A stretch of DNA of 64,000 nt from an uncultured Rubrobacteraceae bacterium (GCA_902806085.1 CADCVH010000079.1:62001-126000), one strand, 5' to 3'. Positions 32,843 through 41,408 are shown, counted from the stretch's first letter. Notes: generated by a model from the sequence alone, not told the origin. Made by a program: numbers and translations.

Positions 32843-34597
32843 CTAACCGCCGACGACGGTCAAGGAGATCCTGCTCGGCCGCCCAGCGTCGTGGAAGACG
32901 GCCTGGCGGGCGACCTCCGTGCGGCCCGAACGGACGGCGCCCTCGCCGGTGTTGAGGTTCCGCTCCCACCGGGGATGCGAGCTCGACGTAACCTCGACCC
33001 TCAACCTGTGGCCGGCCTTGAACGTGTTGCCCGTCGCCCACAGGTCCACGCAGTACTCGTAGATCTCGCCCGGCTCGATGGGGGATGGCGGGGTGGGGGC
33101 GACGACGCCGGGGGCGGGGTAGCTCTCGCGGGCGCTGGCGCGGATGATGCCGTCGGCGATCCCGATGGCCCGACCGTCCGGGTGGACGTCCACCAGCCGG
33201 GCGACGAAGTCCGTGTCGGGGGCGGAAGAGGAGGCGAAGAGCGTCGCGTACACCGCGCCGAGAACGGTGTAATCCTCAGCTAGAGGTTCACTGATGTACG
33301 TGAGCACGTCGGGGCGGCCTTCGATGGGGCGCTGGTCGCGGGCGCCGGGGCCGTGGATGGGGGCCATGAGGGTCGGACCGCCGAGCGTCGGCACGGGGTC
33401 TTTGGGATCGTAGTCGTACTCCGACGGTTCTTCCGTGGTCTCGCCTGGCTCCGGGGTCAGGAGGCCGCCGGAACGGAGGTGCCAGTCCTCGGTGAACGAG
33501 CCTGGGGGCGGCCACTCGTCGTAGCCGCGCCAGCGGTTCTCGCCCATCACGAAGACGTGGACCGGCGGCGCGCCTTCGAGCGCGGATTCGTCGCCCTTGA
33601 GGGTCGCGTCGAACCAGCGGAGGTGCCTGTCGGTCAGGTCGCCGCGGTAGTTCACGAACGCGCCGGAGGCGCCCAAGCCGAAGTCCAGGTCGCCGAAGGT
33701 GGTGCCGAAGTCCGCGTGGGTCCAGGGGCCGACGAGCAGGCGCGGCGGGCGCATCCCGGTCTCCTTCGAGCGGGCCTTCATGGCCTCGTACTGCCGCAGC
33801 GTTTCTCCTATAAAGCAGTCGTACCAGCCGCCTATGTGGAAGGTGGGGGCGTCCACCCTGTCGTACTTGCCGTCGATGTTGAGGCGGTCCCAGCCCGGGT
33901 CGTCCACCCCGCGCTCGAAACCGCCCCGGACGAAGGGCACGACGCCGTCGGGGTTAGGGAGGTCTGAGAGCGGCAGCGCGTCGTAGCCGCCGCCGGCGAG
34001 GATGGCGTCTATGACCCCGACCAACTCGGGTAGCTTCTCCCCGATCTTCTCGGGCTCGCCACGGTACTTGCGGAAGAGGAGGTCGGGGGCGACGGCCGCC
34101 TGGGCCCAGTAGAACATGATCCCGACTTCCTGCACCCCGCCGCGCATCTGCGCCCCGTTGAGGTGGTTCCCCCACGTGATGCCCGGCACCATGCTCTTCA
34201 AGGAGGGCGGCCGCATCACCGCGGCCTGCCACTGGGTCTTGCCGAAGTACGAGAGGCCGAACATCCCGACGCTGCCGTCCGAGCCGGGAAGCGACGCCGC
34301 CCACTCTACGGTGTCGTATCCGTCCTCGTACTCGTTCACGAACGGGACGAACCGGCCCCCGGAGGCGTAGCGCCCCCGCACGTCCTGGACCACGACGATG
34401 TAGCCGGCCCGCGCGGCCTTTAAGGGATCGAAGTACGTCGGGTCGCGGGGGCGGTCCTTCCCGTAGGGCAGCCGGGTCAGCAAGACCGGGTACTCGCCGT
34501 CGTCCGCCGGCCGGTAGACGTCGGACATGAGAACCGTGCCGTCTCGCATCTCCGCCGGCACGTCCTTCTGGACGGTCATCTCCCGCGTCTGGCCCAA
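32843..34597 (-). CDS. CocE/NonD family (X-Pro dipeptidyl-peptidase S15-like) hydrolase
   Basis: A 584-residue alpha/beta hydrolase. The nucleophile is Ser116 in GLSYFG, after SVGMFG. The N-terminal MTVQKDVPAEMRDG and VLLTRLPYGKDRP, the capping domain, and the C-terminal jelly-roll (YEYCVDLWATGNTFKAGHRL, HPRWERNLNTGE) all fit the cocaine-esterase/glutaryl-acylase group, which cleaves esters or amides. No signal peptide is seen. TTG 34597 is six bases after GGAGGGGAG and is chosen over an upstream start without a site. It is divergent from the MFS/TetR pair. Substrate unknown. Confidence 0.92.
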   Translation of the reverse strand: MGQTREMTVQKDVPAEMRDGTVLMSDVYRPADDGEYPVLLTRLPYGKDRPRDPTYFDPLKAARAGYIVVVQDVRGRYASGGRFVPFVNEYEDGYDTVEWAASLPGSDGSVGMFGLSYFGKTQWQAAVMRPPSLKSMVPGITWGNHLNGAQMRGGVQEVGIMFYWAQAAVAPDLLFRKYRGEPEKIGEKLPELVGVIDAILAGGGYDALPLSDLPNPDGVVPFVRGGFERGVDDPGWDRLNIDGKYDRVDAPTFHIGGWYDCFIGETLRQYEAMKARSKETGMRPPRLLVGPWTHADFGTTFGDLDFGLGASGAFVNYRGDLTDRHLRWFDATLKGDESALEGAPPVHVFVMGENRWRGYDEWPPPGSFTEDWHLRSGGLLTPEPGETTEEPSEYDYDPKDPVPTLGGPTLMAPIHGPGARDQRPIEGRPDVLTYISEPLAEDYTVLGAVYATLFASSSAPDTDFVARLVDVHPDGRAIGIADGIIRASARESYPAPGVVAPTPPSPIEPGEIYEYCVDLWATGNTFKAGHRLRVEVTSSSHPRWERNLNTGEGAVRSGRTEVARQAVFHDAGRPSRISLTVVGG

Positions 34598-34706
34598 AAC
34601 GAACTCCCCTCCCACGGTCGAATGCAACCCCCGCAGTCTACCCGAGCCACCGATTATGCCCACCGCAGCCTGAACGCCCGACCGGCTCACCGCGAACCCG
34701 CACTAT

Positions 34707-34735
34707 TTGACCAGTCGTTCCAATTTGTGTAGATT
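34707..34735 (+). promoter_or_regulatory. Sigma-70 promoter for the MFS/tetR operon
   Basis: TTGACC (34707-34712), a 17-base spacer and TAGATT (34730-34735). CCAAT (34720-34724) and ATTGG (34733-34737) form a small dyad overlapping the -10, a possible operator for the downstream TetR-type gene. The divergent CocE gene starts 110 bases away. Confidence 0.6.
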
Positions 34736-34770
34736 GGCGTCGTTGGCCGGGTTCGAGGGGGCGGAGGGTT

Positions 34771-36036
34771 TTGGGGTCTGAGAGGTCGGGGTGGTGGCGG
34801 GCGCCGGCGTTCGTCGTTTTGTGCGGGTGTTCTATCGCCCTGATCACATACGGGTTGAGGACTAGCTTCGGCCTCTTCGCCGCCCCGATAAGCGAGGGCC
34901 GCGGCTGGTCGCCGGAGGTCTTCGCCCTTGCGATCGCTATCCAGAACATCGTCTGGGGCATAGGCCAGCCCTTCGCCGGCGCCGTAGCCGACCGCTACGG
35001 ATCGGCGAGGATACTCGCCGCCGGCGGCTTGGTCTACGGCGCGGGCGTGGCGCTGATGGCCGTGAGCCCGACCCCGGCGGCCTTCCACCTCACGGCCGGG
35101 GTGCTCGTGGGCCTCGGGCTCTCGGGTGGCTCCTTCACCATCGTCATAGCCGCGTTGGGCCGGCTGGTACCGGAGGAGAAGAGCTCGCAGGCGATGGGCC
35201 TCGCAACCGCGGCCGGGTCGCTCGGCCAGTTCGCGTTCGCCCCGCTTGGTCAGGTATTCCTCGCGGACTACGGCTGGCAGGGCGCCCTGCTCCTGCTCGC
35301 GTGTTTCATGGTGCTGGTGCCGGCGCTCGCCGTGGCGCTGAAGGGGAGGGGCGAGGCGAGGGCCTCGGACGGGCCCGCGTTACCCGCCAGGGACGCGGTG
35401 CGGCGGGCGTTCGGGCACGGAAGCTACCTGTTGCTGGTGGCGGGGTTCTTTGTCTGCGGGTTTCACGTGGCGTTCATCACGACGCATTTGCCGGCGCACA
35501 TCGCGGACGTTGCGGGGCACTCGCACGGGGGGCATGCTGGAGTGGGCACGGCGGGTCCGGCGGTCGCGGCCTGGGCGCTGGCGCTCATAGGGTTGTTCAA
35601 CATCGTGGGGTCCTATGGGTCCGGGGTTCTGGGTGGGATGTACAGCAAGCGGGTGTTGCTGGCCGGTATTTACCTGACGAGGGCGGGGGTGATCTGGCTC
35701 TTCATCACCCTGCCGCCGACGCGGACGGTCGTCCTCCTCTTCGCCGCCGCGATGGGCGTGTTGTGGCTCTCGACGGTGCCGCTGACCTCTGGGCTGGTGG
35801 CCGTGATGTTCGGGACCCGGCATCTTGGAACGCTCTTCGGGATAGTATTCTTCAGCCACCAGGTCGGGGCTTTCCTCGGGGTCTGGCTCGGCGGGGTCGC
35901 CTTCGAGAGGACGGGCTCCTTCGCCCCCGTGTGGTGGGCCGGGATCGCCCTCGCCGTCATCGCCGCCGCCATCCACTGGCCCATCGTGGAACGCCCCGCC
36001 CCCCGCCTCGCCGCCGTCCCGCAGCCGGAGGGTTAG
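34771..36036 (+). CDS. Major facilitator superfamily transporter
   Basis: A 421-residue, 12-helix transporter. The N-terminal half shows the MFS loop 2-3 motif as GAVADRYGSARILAAGG and the C-terminal half a shorter equivalent. A histidine-rich stretch, GHSHGGHAG, sits in an extracellular loop after helix 7. It resembles monocarboxylate or organic-acid carriers of the OFA/MCT-like group. TTG 34771 follows GGAGGG. A TetR gene follows four bases after the stop, and a CocE hydrolase/SDR operon lies divergent, so the locus may import and cleave an ester or amide. Substrate is not known. Confidence 0.9.
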   Translation: MGSERSGWWRAPAFVVLCGCSIALITYGLRTSFGLFAAPISEGRGWSPEVFALAIAIQNIVWGIGQPFAGAVADRYGSARILAAGGLVYGAGVALMAVSPTPAAFHLTAGVLVGLGLSGGSFTIVIAALGRLVPEEKSSQAMGLATAAGSLGQFAFAPLGQVFLADYGWQGALLLLACFMVLVPALAVALKGRGEARASDGPALPARDAVRRAFGHGSYLLLVAGFFVCGFHVAFITTHLPAHIADVAGHSHGGHAGVGTAGPAVAAWALALIGLFNIVGSYGSGVLGGMYSKRVLLAGIYLTRAGVIWLFITLPPTRTVVLLFAAAMGVLWLSTVPLTSGLVAVMFGTRHLGTLFGIVFFSHQVGAFLGVWLGGVAFERTGSFAPVWWAGIALAVIAAAIHWPIVERPAPRLAAVPQPEG

Positions 36037-36040
36037 CGTT

Positions 36041-36616
36041 TTGCCGAGGACAAAGGAGTTCCGGCCGGAGGAAGCCCTGAACGCGGCGATGCACCTGTTC
36101 TGGTGCAAGGGCTATGGGGCGACCTCGATGCGCGACCTGCTCGACGGCATGGGCATCGGACGCGGCAGCTTCTACGACACCTTCGGCGACAAGCGCGCCC
36201 TGTTTCTCGCCGCCCTCGACCGCTTCGAGGAAGGGCGGGCCTCCTGGGTGGACGAGGCCCTGGAAGGCCCCGGGCTGGACGGCGTAGAGGAGGTCTTTTG
36301 GCGATCGATCGAGAACCTGCTCCGGTTCGAGCCGAGGAGGGGGTGCTTGCTGGCGAACACCGCGGTCGAGCTCGCGCCGCACGACCCGGAGGTGGCGCAG
36401 AGGATCTCGCGCTACATCCACCGCACCGAAGCGGCCTTCACGGGCGCCCTCGTCCGCGCCCGGGAGTCCGGGGAGATCCCGGCCGACCGGCACCCGGAAG
36501 TCCTCGCCCGTTTCCTCGTAAACAACCTGCACGGCCTGCGCGTGCTGGCGAGGGCCGGGTCGGATCGCCGGACCCTCGAAGACGCCGCCAACGTGGCCCT
36601 TGAAGCCCTGCGCTGA
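36041..36616 (+). CDS. TetR/AcrR-family regulator
   Basis: A 191-residue regulator. The helix-turn-helix is EALNAAMHLFWCKGYGATS, then LLDGMGIGRGSFYDTFGDKR, very close to the YxaF/LmrA-YcdC-like subgroup with a TetR_C-type C-terminal domain (GCLLANTAVELAPHDPEV). TTG 36041 follows GGAGGG in the MFS stop region, so it is co-transcribed with the transporter. It probably controls the transporter and perhaps the divergent CocE/SDR pair. Effector unknown. Confidence 0.92.
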   Translation: MPRTKEFRPEEALNAAMHLFWCKGYGATSMRDLLDGMGIGRGSFYDTFGDKRALFLAALDRFEEGRASWVDEALEGPGLDGVEEVFWRSIENLLRFEPRRGCLLANTAVELAPHDPEVAQRISRYIHRTEAAFTGALVRARESGEIPADRHPEVLARFLVNNLHGLRVLARAGSDRRTLEDAANVALEALR

Positions 36617-36642
36617 CGCGGGACCGCGGACGCCGGCGTCGC

Positions 36643-37383
36643 TCAGGGGCGGACACGGCGGGCGAGGAGCGCCAGCGCGGCCAATACCGCCGCCACCGTG
36701 AGCACGGGTGCTGCGGCCGAGACCGCGACGAGGCCCAGGAGCCTGCGCCGCATCTCCCGCGTGTCGTTGAGGTGCGGGAAGGGCCTGTCCGGTACCTCGA
36801 CGCCGAAAAAGTCGCACAGGGGCGCCCAGCCCTCCTTGACATCATAGACGAGCAGGCGTTCGGGGGGGACGCGGCATCGGACCTCTTCGTTGTGGCGGCG
36901 GAACGTCTCGATGGCGTGGCGACGGTCCTCGAAACGGTTGTCGAAGGTGCCTTTCCAGACTATCTCGTCCGCCAGTCGGGCGATGCCGGTGATGCCGGGG
37001 GCGAGGAGGCCGGCGAGGGAGAAGGCCAGCCTCACGGGGGCGGGGCCGGCTGAAACCTTGCGTATCCCGTAGATGGTGCGGAGGGTGCTGTCGTACCAGC
37101 GACCCGGGTCGCGGACGGTCAGGATCACGGGCGCCTCGGGGAACGCCTCCATCAGCTCCGCGTAGAAGGCGCAGGCGGGCCAGTCGACCGCCACCCCGTA
37201 GCCGGAGAAGAGCCCCTCCCAGTCCACCCGCTCCCCGCGACGCGCGGCCTCCCAGAACGCGACGTGCTCCGGGTGCGTGAAGACCTCGGTGAGGTGGTAG
37301 GCGGAACCGAAACCCAGGACTTCCAGCGCAGCCTTCAAGGAAGTGGTGCCCGTTCGGCCGAAACCCGCGCCTATTACCCTCAC
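36643..37383 (-). CDS. Sulfotransferase-family protein with C-terminal membrane anchor (copy 1)
   Basis: A 246-residue protein. The 5'-phosphosulfate-binding loop is GFGRTGTTSLKAALE at residues 7-21, and the 3'-phosphate region is ILTVRDPGRWYDST. The last 25 residues before the basic RRVRP end are hydrophobic (APVLTVAAVLAALALLA), suggesting a C-terminal tail anchor with the enzyme on the cytosolic side. It would move sulfate from PAPS to an unknown acceptor. GTG 37383 is used. A paralogue of identical length lies directly upstream at 37475. Genes for PAPS synthesis are in the same window (48404, 52817). Confidence 0.88.
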   Translation of the reverse strand: MRVIGAGFGRTGTTSLKAALEVLGFGSAYHLTEVFTHPEHVAFWEAARRGERVDWEGLFSGYGVAVDWPACAFYAELMEAFPEAPVILTVRDPGRWYDSTLRTIYGIRKVSAGPAPVRLAFSLAGLLAPGITGIARLADEIVWKGTFDNRFEDRRHAIETFRRHNEEVRCRVPPERLLVYDVKEGWAPLCDFFGVEVPDRPFPHLNDTREMRRRLLGLVAVSAAAPVLTVAAVLAALALLARRVRP

Positions 37384-37474
37384 GTGCCCGGCCTACCAGG
37401 GTGACGTCGGTAGGACCCTGTGGGGGGCGCGGCCGGCGGGCTTGCGGCGTTCGCCGGCCTCGATCCGAAGGTGC

Positions 37475-38215
37475 TTATCCCCGAAACCTGCGCCGGAGGT
37501 AGAGCAAGAGCCCACCGACCGACAGCGCCAGGACCGCCGGCACCGCGAAGGAGATGGTGCGCAGCATCCGCACCCTGCGGCGCATCTCCGCGGTGTCGTT
37601 GAGGTGCGGGAAGGGTTCGTCCGGGGTCCGGACGCCGAGGAACTCGCACAGCGGCCCCCAGCCTTGCTCGACCTCGTAGACGAGCAGTTTCTCCGGGGGG
37701 ACCTTGCGGCGTACTTCGGCGTTGTGGCGTTCGAAGACCGCCTTGGCGTGGTCTTTGTCCTCGAACCTCCCGTCGAAGGCTTCGTCCCAGACCATCTCCT
37801 TGTTCATGCGGCCGACCGTTCCGATGGCGGGGACGAAGAGGCCGACGAGCCGGGACGTCGTGCGGGAGAGGGGCGACATCATGGAGATCCTGCTCAGCTC
37901 GTAGATGGTGTTGCGCGTGCTCTCGTACCAGCGTTCGGGATCGCGCACGCTCAGGAGCACCTTCGCGTCCGGGTACTTCTCCATCAACTCCTCGTAGAAG
38001 GCGCCGGCCGGCCAGTCCACGGCCGCCTCGTACTCTCCTAGAAAGTCGTGCCAGTCTACCGGCTCACCCCGCCGCGCGGCCTCCCAGAAGCGCACGTGCT
38101 CCGGGTGCTCGAAGAGCTCGGTCATGTGGTAGCAGGGCCCGAACCCCAACTCCTCCAGGGCCGCCTTCAACGACGTCGTGCCCGTGCGAAACAAACCGGC
38201 CCCGATCACCTCCAT
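37475..38215 (-). CDS. Sulfotransferase-family protein with C-terminal membrane anchor (copy 2)
   Basis: A 246-residue paralogue of the downstream gene. The PAPS loop is GLFRTGTTSLKAALEELG, the 3'-phosphate segment is LLSVRDPERWYEST, and a C-terminal hydrophobic helix (FAVPAVLALSVGGLLLYL) ends in RRRFRG. The ATG at 38215 is six bases from a minus-strand TACACT hexamer (38227-38222) with no ribosome site, indicating leaderless initiation. The two copies are in tandem on the same strand, 91 bases apart. The acceptor is unknown, and lipid or membrane-near substrates would fit the anchor. Confidence 0.88.
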   Translation of the reverse strand: MEVIGAGLFRTGTTSLKAALEELGFGPCYHMTELFEHPEHVRFWEAARRGEPVDWHDFLGEYEAAVDWPAGAFYEELMEKYPDAKVLLSVRDPERWYESTRNTIYELSRISMMSPLSRTTSRLVGLFVPAIGTVGRMNKEMVWDEAFDGRFEDKDHAKAVFERHNAEVRRKVPPEKLLVYEVEQGWGPLCEFLGVRTPDEPFPHLNDTAEMRRRVRMLRTISFAVPAVLALSVGGLLLYLRRRFRG

Positions 38216-38509
38216 GCTGCCAGTGTATCCGATCTCGGTCCCCGCCCCTCCAGCAGCGCCGCGGGGGGCGAGGGCGGCCACCCCGCGGACGGCGGGGCCC
38301 TCCGCAAAAGCGGCGCGGAGCGGCCGTCGTGGCCCTGGGGCGAGGTGGGGCCCGTGAACACGAACAGCCGACCCCGTCCGGGGGACGGCGAGACGGACGT
38401 GTCCCCGGCGAACCGTCCTCTTTCCTTCCGAGAGCCTCCCGGCGCCAACGGCCGCCGGTTCGGGGGCCGTCCTCTCAAGGTCCGCCCGGGATATCGGTTC
38501 GCGCGGCTT
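38216..38509. other. Noncoding gap between the sulfotransferase and acyl-CoA ligase genes
   Basis: A GC-rich gap of 294 bases. It holds the TACACT -10 candidate of the sulfotransferase gene at its left end and several short GC-rich inverted repeats, for example CCCCGTCC with GGACGG-type arms near 38372-38386. I see no gene, RNA or clear terminator with a U-run. Confidence 0.5.
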
Positions 38510-40135
38510 CTAGCCCTTCGGGGGCGCGTACCCCTCGAATTGCTCGCGCAGCTTGAGCTTCTGGAACTTGCCGGTCGCCGTCATCGGGATGGACTCGACG
38601 AACTCGAAGGCGTCGGGCAGCCAGAACTTGGCGAAGTCCTTTTCGAGGTGGGCGCGGAGGTCCTCCTCCGTTGCGCTCTCGCCCTCCTTCAGGACTATCG
38701 CCGCGAGCGGCCTCTCGTCCCACCTCTCGTGGGGGATGGCTATGACGGCGGCCTGGGAGACGGCGGGGTGGGCCATCAGCGCGTTCTCGAGGTCGACCGA
38801 GCTGATCCACTCCCCGCCGCTCTTTATGAGGTCCTTGGTCCTGTCCGTGATCTTGATGAACCCCCGCTCGTCTATGGTCACGATGTCCCCGGTCGTGAAC
38901 CAGCCGTCTTCGGTGAACTTGTCGTCGCCCTCCGGCGCGTTGTAGTACCGCCTGGCCACCCACGGCCCGCGCACCTCCAGCTCGCCCATCGACTCCCCGT
39001 CCCACGGGACGAAACCCTCGTCGCCCCGCGCCCGGATCTCCACGAACGGCACCGGATACCCCTGCTTTGCCTTGTACTCGAGCTTCTCGTCCTCGGGCAA
39101 CTCCTCCACCACCGTCGGCAGGTTGGCGACCGTCCCGATGGGGCTCATCTCCGTCATCCCCCAGGCGTGGACGACGTCTATCCCGTGCCGCTTCCCGAAC
39201 GCCTCTATGACGCCCTTGGGCGCCGCCGACCCCCCGATGACCATGCTCCTGAGCCCCGAGAGGTCGTACCTGTCCGGCTCCGCGTCGAGCGCCTGCAGCA
39301 CGGCCAGGAAGACCGTCGGGACGCCCGCGGTGAACGTGACGCCCTCTTCCTCGAAGTCCTCGAGCAGGCTCGCGGGGTCGAGGTGGGGGCCCGGCATCAT
39401 CAGCTTGGCGCCGACGAGCACGGAGGCGAAGGGCAGGCCCCAGGCGTTGACGTGGAACATGGGGACGACCGGGAGGACGCAGTCGCGCTCCGAGAGGGCG
39501 AACGTGTTGCCCATCGCGGCCATCATGGAGTGGAGGACCGTCGAGCGGTGGGAGTAGAGGGCGCCCTTCGGCCGTCCCGTGGTGCCCGAGGTGTAGCACA
39601 TCGCGGCGGCCTGCTTCTCGTCGAAGTCGCGGTACACAAAGTCAGCCTCGTCGGCGCCCGAGAGGAGGTCCTCGTAGGAGACCATGCCGTCGGGAACGTC
39701 CCCGCCCTCGGTGACGACGACGGCGTGCTCCACGTTCGTCCTCTCCCGGAACTTCTGAAAGGCGGGCACCAGGGTCTCGTCCACGATCATGACCCTGTCC
39801 TCCGCGTGGTTGGCTATAAACGAGAGGTCGTCCTCGTGCAGCCTCGGGTTGAGCGTGTGGAGCACCGCGCCGGAGCAAGGCACCCCGAAGTACGCTTCTA
39901 GGTGCTGGTAGGTGTTCCAGCCCAGAGTTCCGACCCGGTCCCCGTCCTCCAAACCGAGGCCTTTCAGCGCCACGGCGAGCCTCTTCGAGCGGGAGACGAA
40001 GTCGGCGAAGGTGTGGCGGTGGAAGGATTTGTCCGGGCGTCGGGTTACTATCTCGCGGTATCCGTAGAGCTGTTCCGCCCGGCGCAGGATCGCGGGCAGG
40101 GTCAACTGGTAGTCCTGGACGAGCCCCTCTAGCAT
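38510..40135 (-). CDS. Medium/long-chain fatty acid-CoA ligase
   Basis: A 541-residue ANL-superfamily adenylating enzyme. The AMP-binding P-loop is CYTSGTTGRPKGALYSH near residue 180, followed by PMFHVNAWGLP, AWGMTEMSP, GWFTTGDIVTID, and the catalytic lysine region PMTATGKFQKLKLRE near the end. It activates a carboxylate as acyl-AMP and then transfers it to CoA. The closest general type is the long-chain or AMP-dependent FadD group with broad chain range. ATG at 40135 is used, after GGAGGAGAGACC. It is monocistronic. Confidence 0.93.
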   Translation of the reverse strand: MLEGLVQDYQLTLPAILRRAEQLYGYREIVTRRPDKSFHRHTFADFVSRSKRLAVALKGLGLEDGDRVGTLGWNTYQHLEAYFGVPCSGAVLHTLNPRLHEDDLSFIANHAEDRVMIVDETLVPAFQKFRERTNVEHAVVVTEGGDVPDGMVSYEDLLSGADEADFVYRDFDEKQAAAMCYTSGTTGRPKGALYSHRSTVLHSMMAAMGNTFALSERDCVLPVVPMFHVNAWGLPFASVLVGAKLMMPGPHLDPASLLEDFEEEGVTFTAGVPTVFLAVLQALDAEPDRYDLSGLRSMVIGGSAAPKGVIEAFGKRHGIDVVHAWGMTEMSPIGTVANLPTVVEELPEDEKLEYKAKQGYPVPFVEIRARGDEGFVPWDGESMGELEVRGPWVARRYYNAPEGDDKFTEDGWFTTGDIVTIDERGFIKITDRTKDLIKSGGEWISSVDLENALMAHPAVSQAAVIAIPHERWDERPLAAIVLKEGESATEEDLRAHLEKDFAKFWLPDAFEFVESIPMTATGKFQKLKLREQFEGYAPPKG

Positions 40136-40255
40136 GGTCTCTCCTCCTCTGAAGCGGCGTCGGACGCCTCGCGCCCGTTGCTCCCTTTCCCGTAAAGAGC
40201 GTTGTGCCAGACGATGTTAGCAGGCAGTATGAAAAAGGGTCAAGGCGGGAGAGGG

Positions 40256-40453
40256 ATGCCAGAAGAGGCGGAGAACAACGGTTTCAAGGTGGTGGCGGCC
40301 TCGCTCTTCGGCGGGATAGAGGTCGCCCGCTACCCGACCCTGGAACAGGCCGAGTGGCGGGCGGAGCAGCTCGCCGCCGAGGCCGAGCGCAGCCCCCGCG
40401 GCTACGTCCAGTACGTGGTCAAACCCGTCCAGGCGCGCAAGAAAAAGAGGTAG
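40256..40453 (+). CDS. Small conserved-looking hypothetical protein
   Basis: About 65 residues: a short acidic start, then a compact beta-alpha segment VVAASLFGGIEVARYPTLEQ followed by a charged helix and a lysine-rich end. It looks like a small soluble domain. ATG 40256 lies just after GGGAGAGGG; an upstream in-frame ATG at 40229 lacks a good site. It is convergent with the DUF3140 gene, with ten bases between the stops. Function unknown. Confidence 0.6.
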   Translation: MPEEAENNGFKVVAASLFGGIEVARYPTLEQAEWRAEQLAAEAERSPRGYVQYVVKPVQARKKKR

Positions 40454-40463
40454 AGGCCGTCCG

Positions 40464-40790
40464 CTACTTCAGCGGGTCGTGGCCCCAGTTCATAAGGGAA
40501 TAACGCCACTTCGAGTCTTCGACGTTGTTCTTCGGTCCCTGGCCTAAGTGTCGCTTTACGTAGCTGTTGACCTTCTTCATGTGGTCGAGGTCGTCGTCGG
40601 TGTAGTCTGACTTGTTCTTCTCCAGGAGCGTGACGATTCTGCGCCCCGACTCGTGGCCCTTGGACTCGCCCTCGCCCTGGCCGACGGACTTGGACTCTCC
40701 GGTTCCGAGCCAGTCTTCGAGCTCCTTGCGGGTCATGTTCACGGACTCTTTGAACCCGTCTACCGTCTGCTGGCGGTCGTCGTTCGCCAT
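40464..40790 (-). CDS. DUF3140 family protein
   Basis: A 108-residue protein. It matches the actinobacterial DUF3140 pattern: FKESVNMTRKELEDWLGT, ESKSVGQGEGESKGHESGRR, DYTDDDLDHMKKVNSYVKRH and the ending SLMNWGHDPLK. It is soluble and rich in charge. Biochemical role unknown; a DNA-associated or stress-linked role has been guessed for such genes but is not established. ATG 40790 has GGAGG seven bases upstream. It is 11 bases after the DUF2945 gene, a pairing seen in other actinobacteria, so the two probably share a transcript. Confidence 0.88.
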   Translation of the reverse strand: MANDDRQQTVDGFKESVNMTRKELEDWLGTGESKSVGQGEGESKGHESGRRIVTLLEKNKSDYTDDDLDHMKKVNSYVKRHLGQGPKNNVEDSKWRYSLMNWGHDPLK

Positions 40791-40801
40791 CTTTGCGCCT
40801 C

Positions 40802-41011
40802 CTACGCCTTGCTCAGGGAGTCGGGTTTGTGGGCGGCCTCCTTGCCGCTCTTCTCGCTCTCCACGAGGTAGCGGGGGTCGTCGTCGGAGGCGTTGACCTT
40901 CTGGCCGCCGACTTCGGTCGGAGAGGTGAGCCTCCTGTTCACCTTGCCGTAGGTCTCGCCCTGGGGGGTGTTCCACTTCACCCTGTCGCCCTGCTTGAAC
41001 TCCCGGGCCAT
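40802..41011 (-). CDS. DUF2945 (hypervirulence-associated TUDOR-like) small protein
   Basis: A 69-residue protein with the start FKQGDRVKWNTPQGETYGKV and the segment YLVESEKSGKEAAHKPDSL, typical of the DUF2945/HVA1 TUDOR-like family. This is a small SH3-like barrel of uncertain function, found in bacteria and fungi. ATG 41011 follows AAAGGAGC. It precedes the DUF3140 gene in what appears to be a two-gene operon. Confidence 0.87.
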   Translation of the reverse strand: MAREFKQGDRVKWNTPQGETYGKVNRRLTSPTEVGGQKVNASDDDPRYLVESEKSGKEAAHKPDSLSKA

Positions 41012-41088
41012 AATGCTCCTTTCTTCGGTCTCTGCTCGTCGTGATGAGGGATACCCGAAGGGCCGAGGCCCGAACATGAAGCCGTTTA

Positions 41089-41205
41089 CTAAACTCCGTC
41101 GCGGTTACGCGGCCGGATCCGGACGCCGCCGTCATCGATGGTGAGCACGTCCATCCTGCGCGCGCGACGGGCTATCAGCCAGCGCAACGACCTGTTGTTC
41201 GGCAC
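41089..41205 (-). CDS. Possible tiny basic peptide gene
   Basis: A 38-codon frame with strong third-position GC, giving a basic peptide with the middle segment RRARRMDVLTIDDGGVRI. GTG 41205 is three bases after GGAGAAG... a shorter than usual spacing; an in-frame CTG overlaps the upstream stop codon as CTGA, which would allow translational coupling. No homology is recognised, so this could be noise. Confidence 0.33.
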   Translation of the reverse strand: MPNNRSLRWLIARRARRMDVLTIDDGGVRIRPRNRDGV

Positions 41206-41216
41206 CTTCTCCGGCC

Positions 41217-41405
41217 TCAGTTGACGGCGCCGGCCCCGGAGCCCGGCTCCTTGGCCGGCAGGCCGCGGTCCGTGTCCTCCAGCCCCGGGATCCGCGTCGC
41301 CTCGCCCGTGACGTGGGCGAAGACGGGCACCGCGACGAGCGCCATTATCGCCATAAGGACCAGGGACACCACCGCCAGGCTCAAAACAAATGTCCTTCCG
41401 GACAT
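41217..41405 (-). CDS. Small single-span membrane protein with a start codon inside a hairpin
   Basis: A 62-residue protein. Residues 7-31 are hydrophobic (VLSLAVVSLVLMAIMALVAV), and the tail is acidic and glycine-rich. Codon use is typical of the genome. The ATG at 41405 is in the stem of a perfect hairpin (41387-41408) and no ribosome site is seen. Function unknown. It lies upstream of the possible tiny gene at 41205 and is divergent from another small membrane protein gene at 41561. Confidence 0.6.
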   Translation of the reverse strand: MSGRTFVLSLAVVSLVLMAIMALVAVPVFAHVTGEATRIPGLEDTDRGLPAKEPGSGAGAVN

Positions 41406-41408
41406 TTG
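41387..41408 (-). promoter_or_regulatory. Perfect hairpin sequestering a start codon, GNRA-type loop
   Basis: CAAATGTCC and GGACATTTG (41408-41400 and 41395-41387 on the minus strand) are perfect 9-bp arms with a GGAA loop in the minus-strand RNA. The ATG of the membrane-protein gene is inside the 5' arm. The half-site ACAAATGTCC also occurs in the TetR operator at 19747-19755 region, so a DNA operator is an alternative reading. Confidence 0.6.

Noticed and set aside
38206-38478. Frames in the gap between sulfotransferase 2 and the acyl-CoA ligase
   Set aside because: Both strands are open only because of GC richness; no ribosome site and no recognisable protein.
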